The translations under genes and the position numbers were made by a program. The notes below the pieces were generated by a model that was given only the letters and a program-made list of their open reading frames with translations, was not told where the DNA came from and did not search any database. From Actinostola sp. cb2023 (lineage: Eukaryota > Cnidaria > Anthozoa > Actiniaria > Actinostolidae), in assembly GCA_033675265.1 (NCBI GenBank), contig JAUJYZ010000902.1, forward strand, positions 62,001-126,000: a DNA stretch of 64,000 nucleotides, in the 5' to 3' direction. Shown here in pieces: positions 12,341-24,672 of this stretch; positions within the stretch are counted from its first letter, which is position 1; each line of letters opens with the position of its first letter.

Positions 12341-13276
12341 ACAAGAAACAATTTGTACCCGTAGAAAGGTATACTATTTTATGGCAAATTTAGTCAACAT
12401 ACCTTTTATTCTGCTATGTATTCTTGCCTATTACTGTCCTCAAGACCGATCAGTAAAGTAATATTTTTCTCGTAAACATCTGCATGTAGCGATGTAGCAC
12501 AACCAAAACAAATGAAATAAAGGTTGTCAGGAATGGAATAAAATATTTATATGGACTTCATTATAGTGTAAACTTCGTCAAATCTATCTAAAATCCTTCA
12601 ATTTGAGTTTAACTATCGCTGAAAAGGTGCAGTAATGACATTAACAGCGACGTTTTGTCGAAAATAGAGAGAGTCACGCCATGCCGTATCGACCGGAAGT
12701 AAATATTTCGCTCGAACAAACACATTTCGGGCGTGATTTGTGTCAACTTTGGAGGCGACTCACATCCAAGGAATTTGAGATCCCAATTGTAACTTTGCTT
12801 TTCCGTAATTTTCAGGCATAGTACTTTTGCAGACTGTAATTTATTTTGAAAATAACTGCCGCACTTTCGAGAAAATGATTTTCAAAGATGACCCATTTTA
12901 CGATCTTCAATCGAATGAGTTTGATATGCAAATTTCAAAACCGTGTCAATTTTGTATAACTCGTCGGATTGGACTGTAATCTTTAAAACAGCTTCTTTAT
13001 AGGCTAAGTTTACCTGTCGAAACATAAAATTCGGCAGTGGCTAAGGTAATGTTCACTTTTTGGATCGCCAAGTTTACGTTAAGATTTAGGCATCATAGAC
13101 CGTGCAAGAAGTCAAAAACGGAGGGGGGTGGTCAATCTCAAAAAAAATAAAGGCCGACCAAACTTTAAATACCACAGTTCATCATCATATGGGATAGTCT
13201 TTTAGTGGACAAAAGATAGAGAGAATCGGCTGACCCCCATCTTTTGGCCCCGCCCTGTTTTCTCTGACAATGACAC
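12341..13276 (-). repeat. Right long terminal inverted repeat
   Basis: Inverse copy of 5790-6726, ending at the TTAA at 13277-13280. Confidence 0.85.
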
Positions 13277-13520
13277 TTAATAAAAAAGCTAAAGTCAGAG
13301 ACAAAAGTATATCTTTAATTTAAAATCACTATCATGTTAACTTGTTTAAACTGTCATTTAAACTTTTTTTTAAATCTTTTTGTACTGAAAACAGTTTTCA
13401 AAAACTTCAATCGTCGCCACGTCAACGCACGAGGTGGTGAGAATTTGAACAAAATCAGAATGCTTTCCTTGTTATTTTATTAGTTTTTCTTGCGAATTAT
13501 TGTAGAATCGTGATACAAAA

Positions 13521-13647
13521 CTAATTGCGATTTTGAGACGGCGATACCACAAAATATTGACGACGACTCCGCCCAATACGGAATATATTTTCTCCCAACT
13601 AGCCATCAATATTTTGTGGTATCGCCGTCTCAAAATCGCAATTAGTT
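13521..13647. repeat. Palindromic MITE inside the Kolobok gene
   Basis: Arms of about 40 bp (ACTAATTGCGATTTTGAGAC and so on, with the exact inverse ending 13647) surround a 45-bp centre. It sits directly 5' of the second THAP half and shares its core with 4928-4978. Confidence 0.75.
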
Positions 13648-13850
13648 TATAGTGTTCGGAGCACTTCGAACTACATTGTTTTGATCGTGATTTACGTGCG
13701 GAACTGACAGGCTACAAGTCCAAAAACAAATTGAAGCCCGATGCTGTACCAACTATTTTCAGTCATTGATCGCCACCATCAAAACGTCGACGTGTTACTT
13801 CAGAGAAACGGCAATTGCAAAAGGCAAAAAACGAGGTAGCAATTGCTACA
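13648..13850 (+). pseudogene. Kolobok THAP domain, C-terminal half, with TGA
   Basis: Encodes CSEHFELHCFDRDLRAELTG, then LKPDAVPTIFSH. These are the Cys-x2-His pair and AVPTIF box that complete the THAP domain begun at 4756. A TGA at 13767-13769 falls where a CGA (Arg) would be expected. The frame then continues SPPSKRRRVTSEKRQLQ to a possible donor near 13831. CpG decay of CGA to TGA is a plausible cause (inference). Confidence 0.75.
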
Positions 13851-13997
13851 CTACGATGCTCCATGTTTATATTGTTACTAACATGAAACCATAGTTACTA
13901 TAAGCTTACATAGTTATACAGTATATTTAAAATTGTCTAGATCGTTTGTCATCACTTTTAACTCATTTAGATCTGTTGGATTCTTTCTTTAGTATTT

Positions 13998-15992
13998 ATC
14001 ATCCCTCCTTCAAACACCCAAGGCCAATACCATCGAAACAACATCACTTCATGTACCAGCATCGAGTTCAGAGCCTGAAGAAACATCAACATTGAGTTCA
14101 GAGCCTGAAGAAACATCAACATTGAGTTCAGAGCCTGAAGAAACATCAACATTGAGTTCAGAGCCAATACAGATGTCAGATGTAAATGTACCCTTACTGG
14201 AATGTTCATTGCCTAGGAACCCTGATACTAACTCTGATACTAACTCTGATACTAACTCGCAAAACGCCATACAAGTAGATTCCAAATCATGTCAAATAAA
14301 TTTGAGGGGAAATGAACTACTCCTAAGAACTGTGGCAACTCAAACAGATGTAACATATGCTGAGTGTTCTGAGTGTTCCACTCAGACTGAAGAAGAATCC
14401 TTACATGTACATGATATAAATTACGACGATGATGCATTGAGCTCATCACAAGAAACCACATACCCAGACAGCACACAGTTTCTTTCACCACAAAAACAAC
14501 GGCTCAACACCCTGCTTTCAGAGTATCCTAATTCAGAAACGTCAGACAGTCAGAGCACTTCAGAAGTGGAAACAGATCTGGAATGGCAAAATATAAGTCC
14601 CCAAGAAGACACCATTTATTTGGTTTTTGAACAGAATCTGTCAAAAGATGTCCACAATGCGGTGCTACAGTCATAGAGAAAGATACGTCTACTCAAGGAA
14701 CTTTACTTTGTGTTGTTCTAAAATGCCTAAATGGTCATATATATAATTGGAACAGTCAACCAATTATCGGTCGTATGGCAGCTGGAAATCTTTTGGTGAC
14801 GTCATCCATTATTTTAAGTGGAGCTACATATACCAAGACCTCATGTATGGCCGATGTTCTAAAATTGCAGTTTTTGAGTGAAAAAACATTTTGCAATATC
14901 CAAGATGAATATGTATTTCCTGTTGTCAATGAAACCTGGTTAAAAGAACAAAACATTGTTGTAAGAGCCCTAGAGAATCGTGATGTCTGGCTTTCTGGAG
15001 ATGGTAGATGTGACAGCCCTGGATTCAATGCTAAATATGGAACGTACACAATGATTGACCAACATACTGATAAAATCCTTGATTTCAATGTTGTCCAGGT
15101 TAGCGAAGTTGGGAGCAGCAATGCCATGGAGAGGGAAGGGTTTAAAAGATGTATGAACTGCTTATCACAGATGGGAGCCAATATCAAAGTTGTCGCTACA
15201 GATGGCCATATTGGTATTGCTGCCGACATGAAGAAAGACCACCCTGATAAGGAGCACCAACAAGATGTATGGCATATATCAAAGCGCATCACAACAAAAT
15301 TGTCAGAGAAGGGCAAGAAGAAAGACTGTGGTGAGCTCTTTGCATGGATCAAGGCAGTGTCCAATCATCTTTGGTGGTGTGCTGATACATGTGAAGGCAA
15401 TAAAGATGTTATCAAAGAGAAGTGGATTTCATTGATCTACCATACTACCAATATTCATGAGTGGGATACTTCAGAATTGTATCACAAGTGCTCTCACCTA
15501 CCCATTCCTCATCAAGAAGCAAGACAAAAACGTTGGCTCGAACATGGCACTCCATCACATGAAGCCTTGAAATCAGTTGTCATGGATAAGAATATCCTCA
15601 AGGCCATCCAGAAACTGACTCTCTGTTGTCACACTGGCAGTCTAGAAGTTTATCATAGTGTGTTACTAAGCTATGTCCCCAAGCGTCAACATTTCTCGTA
15701 TAAAGGCATGATTGCAAGGTCCCAACTGGCTGCTTTACATCATAATGCTAATACAGAAAGGGAGCAAGCTAGGTCATCGAGGGGGGGAAACGAAGGAGAG
15801 CTGCAGTATAAAGTTGTTTTTCCTAAACGCACAAAAGAGTGGGTTGCAAAACCCATCAAAAGCAAGCCCACAAGATATCACCTCAGGCCAATACTTGATG
15901 CCATTGTTGCCAGAAAGAATCAGGCTTATGATGACAGAAGTGAGGGAGTAGATACTACACACATTGCTAACAATATTGCACCAATCCCATGA
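13998..15992 (+). pseudogene. Kolobok transposase, linker and DDE domain
   Basis: The frame open from about 13998 to 14678 has a Ser/Glu/Thr-rich linker with three exact 30-bp repeats (SSEPEETSTL, 14062-14165) and three DTNS units. Near 14648 one base is missing and coding moves to the frame starting CPQCGATV, a zinc-knuckle-like CPxCG...CLNGH element. The catalytic region follows: SGDGRCDSPG (D, about 15003), VATDGHIGI (D, about 15195), the conserved WWCADTC, and TGSLEVYHS (likely E, about 15635), ending YSYKGMIAR-type sequence and a TGA at 15990. Length and motif order match Kolobok transposases. The frameshift plus the upstream TGA make it non-functional as assembled. Confidence 0.85.
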
Positions 15993-16120
15993 CCTCCAAA
16001 AGAAGATGTGGTAGCAAGGCATACAACAAGGTTTTCAAGAAACTGACTTTGAACTAATTTCCAAGTTACAGGCTTTCTTGTAAATATATATATATGTAAA
16101 TATGTAAAAAATATTCCATA

Positions 16121-16300
16121 TTAGTAGAAACCAACTAGTATTCTATCACTAATTCTGCAATATGATTGGCTAACATACTCACCATTTATTGCGTGATAGA
16201 TAGTGAGTAGCGAAAAACCGGCGTTTCGAACGAAAACAAAGCAAAAATCAATAAATATTGGTATATATTCGAAGGTAGTATGCTAGTTGGTTTCTACTAA
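16121..16300. mobile_element. MITE, ends TTAGTAGAAACCAACTAG
   Basis: About 180 bp with perfect 16-18-bp inverted ends. A second palindrome follows immediately at 16309-16412 (CGAGTTTTCTATGAGTT inverted). Confidence 0.7.
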
Positions 16301-16504
16301 AACAATAATTAGACTACTCGTTCGAGTTTTCTATGAGTTCAAATAGTCAACTCGACGCTACGCGCCTTATTGACTACTAACTCATAGAAAACTTGAATTC
16401 GTAGTTTAATAATAATATATTATTGTTAAATAGTATCGGTTACCACAAGGGATCAAAACAATGTATCACTTAAAAATGTTGATTTGGGCATACAGTTTTA
16501 GTAT

Positions 16505-16642
16505 GAAAGAAATAACGAGAAGATATCTCAGTTTGATTGCCATGTTATTATGGATATTTCGGTCTCTAGGTAGATGATGGTCTCTAGCTAGAGAAATATC
16601 CATAATAACATGGCAATCAAACTGATATATCGTTATTTCTTT
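16505..16642. repeat. Inverted repeat / MITE
   Basis: Arms of about 57 bp containing TTTGATTGCCATGTTATTAT and its inverse, with a centre that repeats GGTCTCTAG. No coding capacity. Confidence 0.7.
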
Positions 16643-16790
16643 CAATGTATCACTTGTGCAAAACAATATTTTTTTTAATTTTCTCAAGACATGGCATTAC
16701 ATATTGAACAAGTAAAAGCATACAGTATGTATTAGTCTCACTCAGTATGTTTAAATCAGCTACCACGAAGTGTCTGGTAAGCAATTGTAT

Positions 16791-16918
16791 TAGAGTGATT
16801 TTAATTAACCTGTGAAATGGACATTGGTAATATATCTCATGCAGTAGACTTTGTTTTTGTATTGACTGTCAGACATTTAAGTATTATATCTTGTTTATGG
16901 GTAGAATAAAATCACTCA
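16791..16918. mobile_element. TAGAGTGATT-family MITE, divergent copy
   Basis: Starts TAGAGTGATTTTAATTAACC and ends near AAAATCACTCAA. The ends resemble the other TAGAGTGATT copies (17370, 35402, 35588, 57695). The middle is unrelated, so this may be a separate subfamily. Confidence 0.4.
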
Positions 16919-17369
16919 ACTAAGTTGTACAAAACAAAATTTTCAAAAAAACCTCCATGTAAATTGATATTAATACTGTTATAATTATAGAAAACATTGA
17001 GTTAAACATGGGAACAAATATCTCACGAGTAAGTAAATAAAAATAACCTTTCATATTATAATAATATTGTTCTTGATGTTATTATTATATTCTTTTCAAT
17101 AAGTGTGTCATTTTGCAATCTGGTTGGCTACCAGCCATTGTCAATAAGTGTACAGACACATAGAATAACGAATCACTCACACATGGAGCCTGATCTATAT
17201 GCGCTTTAAACAGTTTTTCAAACTCAGTATTTGTAAAAAAGAAATTGTTAGCGATTTACCATTGTCTGTACTCTTGAAGTAAAAAATATATACTAATACA
17301 TAGCTAATTAAAAAACAAACTGCATGTAAACACTGCAGCTGAAGTTGTGATAAGATATACTTATTCTAT

Positions 17370-17514
17370 TAGAGTGATTCCAATAAACCTGGGCACTACT
17401 AATTAGCTGTCAGTGTTTATTAGATGCAAAGAAACAAAAGAAAACAAAAGAGTGAGTGTCTAATAGTGTGTATTGGTGTAGTTAGTAATGCCCAGGTTTA
17501 TTGTAATCACTCTA
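17370..17514. mobile_element. TAGAGTGATT-family MITE
   Basis: 145 bp with inverted ends TAGAGTGATTCCAATAAACC / GGTTTATTGTAATCACTCTA. The internal sequence is shared almost entirely with 35588-35729 and 57695-57845. TA at both ends suggests a TA target. Confidence 0.8.
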
Positions 17515-17519
17515 TATCT

Positions 17520-18300
17520 AGGAACTATCAGTATTACTGATTGGTAGTATTTATTTCTGCCTCTTTGAATCCAACGTAAACACCACTTTGCTCGGGAAAA
17601 GTGCTTCTAACTGCCTTGACAACACAGGACGGAATAGGTCGTCTTGTCCTTTTCCTTAAATATCCATGAACCCATGTGGTGAACTGTCGGTATGCCGTCA
17701 ATCGCCAGGCCCTACGAAGATTGGTACAGTATTAAAATCACATTCATGTAGGAATAAAGAGTTTTTAAAATATTTGTTAGTTTTACAAACGTATTTTCGA
17801 TGCTATCTTGCTGTGGAGTACAACGTGAATTGTGCATGGCGACGAGTGCTGTCTTCAAAACATCATGGTCGAGGCAAACAACAGCAAACTTATGGTGATC
17901 GATTATGCAGTCTACTCCTATGAAAAGATCAATGTTAATTTATGTTTATAACTGTATATACCATTTATTTTCGATACAAACCTGAACTATCGAACTTCTC
18001 ATTCAAAACATCCAGCTCTTGACAACAAATGCTCTCTAAGTCTGTATCCATGGTAATGCAGTTTTCACAACTGCACCATTCTGTAGTTCCACGTCTATCA
18101 TTGCCGTTGTTTGTATCCTCTTCTTTTTCTGACTCGTCAGAGACCGGCTCTTCCCCTTCTGGATATGTAGGCTCGAACTGGTATGGTTCAATGTTTTTTG
18201 ATTTTTGACATTATTCTATCGTGCATCAGCTAGCGCTAAACTACAACTTCAGACTGTTCGATCGCTTGATCGAGGATAAAACTTTCCCCAGATGTGACGT
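17520..18300. other. Kolobok 3' non-coding region
   Basis: No coding sequence I trust; an 85-aa ORF at 17666-17923 has no recognisable motif. Near 18285-18350 it becomes similar, in inverse, to the Kolobok left subterminal region. Confidence 0.4.
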
Positions 18301-18501
18301 CACAAGCCCAATACAATGACCGCTGACATATTTATTTGAGCCCACGTTGTTGAGAGCAAATTGGCGAGAATTACATCAAAGAAAAGTCATTTTACTTCGT
18401 TAATTTACACATCATCGCAAAACAACCTTTGGAATATCATTTAACCAACTTTCACAAGTTTGTTCAAAATAGGTTGATTTTAGGGTTCAGTTCTCCTTTA
18501 A

Positions 18502-20821
18502 AGGAAACTCCCCATCAGAAATTGCTGCATTTAGCAACAAGATTTTAGTCCACGAAGTCACTGTGAAATCACCTTTATGCCATTCTGCTATTCAAGCTGC
18601 ATGTGGTGTCAAGGTATCAACTACAACGAGAGGCACAAGAAAGCTGTTAATGTGATGTCTTTTTCAATATCATTTCTGGCAAAATTCAGAAACCCATGTA
18701 TGTCAGCTCTGGCATACATAATTTCTTTGGTATTGTTTCATGGTGGTTTAGGTTCCCAGGACACTCAACGCCTAAATCATCTAGGCATTTGAATGTCATC
18801 AGATTCCCTTGTCCGTCTTCAAAGGGAGATGGGTGCCACTTCTGATTCAAAGGTGCCAATCTGGAAAAAATATATGGAACAAGTCATATCAGCTATGTTT
18901 TTTCTTCATGAATTAACGAATCAGCTAGTAGCTGCAGGAAGCACCAATGATACTCCAGCTACTATAGAGTTTGACGAGGAACGGCTCAAAGTCTACCAGT
19001 ACTATTCCACCTCAACATATAATTTCTGCAAATAATTGCTTGAACTGGCAAGATTTTCAAGAGGGAAATCATTCATTAGCCTCGATGTAGTAAATGAAAC
19101 CCTATAAAAACTTAGAATGGAAAAGCTTCCTCATTTCAGGTAAATTATGTGAATAGATTTTAAAAATAATAAATAACATGTTCTTGTTATGTGTACATTA
19201 TTTTGATTTCTCAACAATGATTGTGAAAACTCTCATCAATATATATATCAACCATTGTTTTTCATATTCATAGTACAAAATCAGCTGTAGCTAGTGCACG
19301 TGCATGATTTAAATTGCACTAAAGGAACTCTATGAATTCATTCCATTTCAGAATTGTTGGTGACAATATTGACTACTATATTCAAGCAAGAATTCAGTCA
19401 AGGAAAATCCTAACCAGTCAATCCATTGGACCCAACAATATGCAATCCTTGACAGAATCAATGACCCCTCTCTAAATGACACCTGTCCACAAAAACCTGT
19501 AGAACATGTTCAGCTTGTAGATGTGCTCCCAAACAAGTGTGTTCAGGAGAGATTTAAAAGGAACTGTGCTGTTTTGGTGAGCCGTATTGTGAGCAAGTAC
19601 CTTTCATGTTTACAGCACAGGCACATAACCCATTGTCATTCTGCAGAGGCATCATTTAAATCAGAAATTGTAATTTAATTTGTTACTCTATATTTAATTT
19701 ACAGAGACATTGTATCACTGTTTTGTAAACTTCAGTTGGATTTTGTTTTTTTATCAGTGTTGACTTGGCCTACAGTTTAAAAATCCAAATGTAGCAGGAG
19801 AGATGGCTCAACTGTTATTGATCGACCAAGAGAAGTATGTGCCTACGACTACGACAACTAGAGGAGTACCTGAAGTATTGACATCCATTATTTTTGAAGA
19901 GAGAGCGAGGAACGTGAAATGGACATTTGAGGATGGGATGAACAAGTATGACCGGTTGGAGGGGATTACAAGAAGTTGCTGATTGGCATGCAAAAATGAA
20001 TCTGTATTCAGTAAGTTTTGTCCAGATAAATGTAAATACAAAGCATGATTATTAGCCTGGGTAACAGGCCAATTGCAAAAGGGAGGGGAAAGGAAGGGGG
20101 GAGGACAGGAGGGAATTCAGGGGAGAGGAAAGGGGTTTCTCCTCCTCCTCTCCAATCCCTCTCCTTTAATTTCCCCCTCCCTCTTGGGCCGCTATGTGGG
20201 CTAGCATGATTATAAGCATTTTATATCAGGTAACACAATAAATTAAAAATTATGTATAATATTTAATATAACAATGTTTTCGTATTGTAAAATACAATCC
20301 CTTCATGGACATAGTTATATGATATATATATTCATTTCATGTAGATTGAATTTGATATGTTTGTGGATGGCAATTCAGCTAGAGAGACAGGTACAAACCG
20401 AGCAAGCATGAATAGAGTGGGAAAGACCAGAGCCGCTCAAGGTGTTGCTAAACAATTCAATGAATGCAAAGAATTCCACCAGAGTGAAGTAACAGCACAA
20501 ACATCACAGACCTGGATGGTATTGGACAACTGTCCAATATGTAACACTAAAATATGAAATATTTTAATGTAAAATGTTTTTGTTATACATGTACATGCAT
20601 TACAGGTGAACCTAACTTAGAAATCCCTGATGCCAATATACCTAAATCAACAAGAGGAGAATGGGTCTTTGTAAAAAATATGTGGACCAGTACCTAGGAT
20701 TTTGTGAAATTGACAATATTGTAAACATGGTTGATGAACTACAAGTTATCGAGCAGCATGGTTACAGATGTAGGTCAGCTGATTGTCAAGAAACATTTGT
20801 TTACCATTCCGGGCGAGTAAG
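18502..20821 (+). pseudogene. Zinc-finger repeat-family gene, middle exons
   Basis: Continues the frame cut at 4505. The first exon runs SPSEIAAFSNKILVHEV, then (after frame changes) LAYIISLVLFHGGLGSQ and a helical segment to about 19140 (donor GTAAAT). The next exon, from about 19353, starts IVGDNIDYYIQARIQSR, shifts frame near 19400, and continues VEHVQLVDVLPNKCVQERF. Further pieces are at about 19800-19985, 20344-20557 and 20600-20821. The last ends with a C2H2 finger half (CRSADCQETFVYHSGRV) at a GTAAAA donor. Such proteins are abundant and uncharacterised in cnidarian genomes (possibly the DUF6589 group, from memory and unverified). Multiple frame changes indicate a pseudogene. Confidence 0.5.
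20057..20205. repeat. G/A-rich then C/T-rich foldback
   Basis: AGCCTGGGTAACAGGCCAA and a purine-rich run are mirrored by a pyrimidine-rich run and TTGGGCCGCTATGTGGGCT. It is related in composition and ends to 4205-4300 and 26636-26807. Confidence 0.5.
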
Positions 20822-21762
20822 GTAAAAGTTGTTACGACGAAACATTGCATGACACCATTAATGAATAAATTGCGTCAGACTACACTCGCCGGAGGCTCGT
20901 GATTCTGAAGCTTTTCTCGTGTTCTCCCAACATCCCGCATGTTTCTATCAGAGCATAGAACATGGAAAAAGGTTTTCTAATGCTTTTATAAAATAACTAC
21001 AAGGATTTCTTTCGTAATAATCCTTTATTTACGCGAGATTTTACTGATCAAATTTGCAATTCTCCTGAAAAACGTCAGAAATCGCCCATCGTCCAATCAA
21101 ATCTCACGAAAGAAATCAAAATGGGAAAGCGACTCGACAAATTTTATCAGTGCCGTTTGGCGTTTTGACAAAAAAACGTTTTGAAAAATGCTATTTTCTG
21201 TCAGAAAATTACAGAAGAATGCTTGTTACACTTCGTTTTTGTATCCTGTGAACACGAAACACGAAGAATCACGATCAATGACGAAGAGTCGTCAAACTTT
21301 CTGAAATATTTGACAACTTGATGAATGGAGCACGAAGTCAGGTAGCCAAATATCCACAGTATTTGTCGTATTTTTGAATATTTTCATCGCTTTTCTCGAC
21401 AAGAATGTATAAACGATGGACGCTTTTGAGACATTTCAAGATATTTTTTCTCTTTGACATATTTTACTAGAGATATGAATGTTCTGGCGAACCCGCCGTG
21501 TAGCTGCAAGAATCGCTCTGTTTTCACTCTTTTGTGATAATATTTACGGCTATCTTTTCTTGATATTTTCAGTCGTACACTTGAGAAAATATGTGTAGCT
21601 ATAGAACTTACAAAATGGTTAGTATGTGATTGAGAAAACTGAGCCGTTATATTTAGTTTTCTTCATTATTGTGGACAAAAATATTTGGACGATTCGTCGA
21701 GTTTCTTGCCGGCTGTTTGAACTTGAAGCTCAATGTTCTTGCAAAATTAATTTTCGGTTTAA

Positions 21763-22922
21763 AGGGGCACTGTCACGACGCGCGCATGCGTCAATTTTAA
21801 TGATATTCAGAGATTTTAATGATATGCAGATATTTTAATGATATGCAGAGGTCAACGAACCCGTCTGTTTACGAAGAGAATCGCGCTAGTAAATTTCAAT
21901 GTTGTGTTTTGAAAGTGTTTTACGATCAAGTTTTCGCAGAGTGCTTCCAAGTTATTCAGAATATACAACCTTTACAGCGTGTGACCTAAATATTTCATGA
22001 AATTAGTATACTTATTATAGCGACTTCTGGTGAAGGAACGGCGATAAATAGCAGACAATCCGAGGTGACAACTCAGGTCTCAGATGAAGTTATTCACATT
22101 TCACATCGCTAAAAACCAAGTCCGTATTACTTCTTTGCTTCAAAAAAGACTAACGAAGATGTACATGTCACTACTGTATAAGGTACTCATGTTTTCTTAA
22201 ATTGTAAGAGTACAAAAGAGTGCAAAAAGAACTGCACAATATAATTCCCGTGTGAAAAGTATGAAGGTCAATCTCAACTGAGTTATCTTTAATTTGTCGT
22301 TGTGTCACTACTTCTAAACCTCACGCAGAAATAAAAACTCATACAATGTGACAGTTGTTTGCAATAGCTTCAGTTCATATGAACTCGAAGGAATACATTA
22401 TGATGTATACAACTGAGTTCTTTTTGAGAACATAATAATTCGAGTGAATAAGTCAATGAACGCGTTGTCAAACATTGTTGTTGTCATTCGGAATACTTTC
22501 CTACCTCCTTTGGTACTCCAGAGCTGTTAAAGAGAAGTATAGCGAACTCAGAATCTGTAGTATAACCGTATTCTATCTTTCCAGTAAACCAAAACTTATA
22601 AACCTGTCGCCTGAATACATTCGTTGTCAACCACTACATCCCGGCGGCCGCCATGAGAAGCGATCGCCATCGCTCTCGCCGATTAAATAAAAAGCGTATA
22701 AAATTGGACTTCAAACCAAAAATAACTACCCACAAATACGAAACAACAATCAGTCTAAGTACTGAATAAGTATAATCTTCTAGAGTGCAAGGATTACAAT
22801 GATATCATTCGATATATTAACACACTGAATTTGAATTTTCCTCGGGTCTCTTGAAAGCGTTGGTCAACGATTTCAAGATTGAAGCCAAGATTCGCGCATG
22901 CGCGTGTCGTGACAGTGCCCCT
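21763..22922. mobile_element. 1.16-kb TTAA MITE, ends AGGGGCACTGTCACGAC
   Basis: Inverted ends (AGGGGCACTGTCACGAC then CGCGCATGCG) are flanked by TTAA at 21759-21762 and 22923-22926. No transposase ORF. It lies in the 2.7-kb intron between the two zinc-finger exons. Confidence 0.8.
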
Positions 22923-23530
22923 TTAAAATCATCAAAATCACATCTAGATAGAACTTGAACTTAACTAAACAAGAAAAATTGTAATTCTATGGCTTTTGTT
23001 TAGTAAATAAAACGTGTTTGACAACAGAAAATATATATTTGTGGTCGATCAAATCCACTGCATCGCTTCAAGGTTGTTCAAGGTCATGAACCATGTTTCT
23101 GTGCTCTCATAGAATATGGGTTTTCAGCCAATCAGAGCGTGCGTTATATCATAGTTATTTTATAACAAAGGTTGCAATCATTATAGCATGCTTTGAAAAT
23201 CTTTATCAAAGTCATGAATAATTCATGTCCCATTAGGCCAATGGGAGCTGACCATTTGGTCAGGTGCACGGACCTTTATACCCCCGTACAGACCTGCCAA
23301 GTTTTAGTTATAGAACTGTTTAATAAAACATGAGTGATTTAACTATCAAATAATAATTTATCGATTGGCATCAAAATGGACCACTGTCAATTAGGAGAAT
23401 TGAAAATTGTTCTCATGATTGTCCTCCACAATCTCCACATTAAACCAGAAAGGGAATCAATTGCAAGGAGTCTATATATGTTTTTAAGTACATATCCTAC
23501 ATGACAATGTTCAGTTTGTTTTATTACAGG

Positions 23531-23947
23531 CATGAAATTGAAGTACACCAGTTATTAGTAGACCCCAATAATACCAATGAAGATAAAGATGCATATGGAC
23601 ATTACTATTGTAGAATGAGATGTGGTAATGCATTCAATACAAAGTCAGCCAGGAATAGGTAAGTTTAAGTTAACATTGCAAGATTGATGATAACATATGA
23701 ATTGTATTTTTTGTACTCTAGGCATGAAAAACAACAACATTCAATTTCTTCTCAGCCAGAACGTGCCGAGTCAAGTTCAAAGACAGAAAAAAGCAAAGAC
23801 GATTTCTTGTTTAACTACCATCGGGGAAAACTGGCGTTTGGATTACTTATGTTTGAATTTGAGGATTCAAGTAAAGAAGGTGATGGGGAAAGATTAATGG
23901 ATGTATATAAATTTGCACTATTCTTCTATTATTTTTCGTTATGTTAG
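23531..23947 (+). pseudogene. Zinc-finger repeat-family gene, 3' exons
   Basis: The exon at 23531 follows a TTATTACAG acceptor and completes the first finger (RHEIEVH). It then encodes a second finger whose first half ends SARNR at a GTAAGT donor (23660). The next exon begins after TACTCTAG near 23722 and completes it (HEKQQH). Both introns cut the C2H2 module at the same place and phase, which confirms the splice calls. Downstream are NYHRGKLAFGLLMFEF and EGDGERLMDVYKFALFFY, motifs shared by this repetitive protein family. Confidence 0.55.
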
Positions 23948-24015
23948 GATCAAAGGTTTTATATCCAGCAACTCTGTAGCATCCTTCAGCTTACACAAAC
24001 ATCTTTACATCATCA

Positions 24016-24609
24016 TCACAATGTGACAACTGATGTCCATGGTAGACAATGATTACATGTTTCCCATCTCTTCCAGCACGGCCTGCTTCTTGATGCTGGT
24101 CTAGAAGGCTTCTTGCTGGTTAGAAGGCTTCTTGCTGGTACCCAGTTGATGATGTACCTGACATCTGGAAAATCAACTCTCATGCTTAAAGCAGTACTGG
24201 CAATGATAACTCTTTTTGTTCCAATGTCCTTGAATGATTCAAAGATCCTGTCTTTGTTTTGCTTCCAAGAAAGCGAATGGAACATGCCAATCAGTAGATT
24301 CTGTTTGTTAGGTGTTTTAGCCAACAGGCATCATTCCCAAGTTTGAACATCAATTCATTACACACAACTGCAATCTCCTTTAATGTGTTGCAAAATATTA
24401 TTGTTTTAGGATTATTGCATCCTTGTTCTTGCAACAAATTGACAAGCCAATTTAAGGAATTGCTCATCTCTTCTTTTGGACTTATAAATATTTTCGATGG
24501 AGCATCCATCCAAAGAACCTCACATATGTTTGTGGAACTAGGTCTGCTGTCCCAGTGAGGGCAAGTAAAGGTACATCTGAAATAAAAAATAAGAACCAAA
24601 TAATATAAG
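24016..24609 (-). pseudogene. RecQ-like helicase, C-terminal helicase half
   Basis: Reading leftwards from a TTTCAG acceptor near 24580: VPLLALTGTAD (motif III-like), KTIIFCN (motif IV), VIIASTALSMRVDFPDVRYI (motif V) and, in another frame, QEAGRAGRDG (motif VI, about 24075). An 18-bp direct duplication at 24100-24137 and frame changes near 24540, 24325 and 24140 break it. These are RecQ-family ATP-dependent 3'-5' DNA helicase motifs. The 5' half is at 26058-26480. Confidence 0.7.
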
Positions 24610-24672
24610 CTTACTGGTGAAGTGGTATGAAGGACACCAAAAAGAGAAATCATTTGAACCATCTGTATTGCT

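Larger units (their letters stand above)
5790..13276 (+). mobile_element. TTAA-target DNA transposon with ~0.94-kb inverted repeats
   Basis: It starts GTGTCATTGTCAGAGAAAAC and ends with the exact inverse, flanked by TTAA at 5786-5789 and 13277-13280. The inverted repeats extend inwards to about 6726 and 12341 with only scattered differences. Between them is one multi-exon gene (6977-11610) encoding a putative transposase unlike Kolobok or piggyBac. TTAA targets are known for piggyBac, Kolobok and Sola3; I cannot assign the superfamily. It is inserted in the intron of the surrounding Kolobok transposase gene. Confidence 0.85.
4510..18497 (+). mobile_element. Kolobok DNA transposon with nested insertions
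   Basis: The terminal inverted repeats begin AGGAGAACTGAACCCTAA on the left, with the inverse at the right end (26 bp, one mismatch). They are flanked by TTAA at 4506-4509 and 18498-18501, the canonical Kolobok target. Subterminal segments around 4690-4720 and 18285-18315 (GTGACGTCACA then TGGGG, inverted) also match. Inside are a THAP domain in two pieces and a DDE transposase matching Kolobok. About 7.5 kb of the 14 kb is a younger TTAA element (5790-13276), and several MITEs lie 3' of the transposase. The insertion splits a host or repeat gene in frame. Confidence 0.85.

Noticed and set aside
13967..14285. Minus-strand ORFs with repeated LNSMLMFLQA
   Set aside because: Shadow of the 30-bp repeats in the Kolobok linker on the plus strand.
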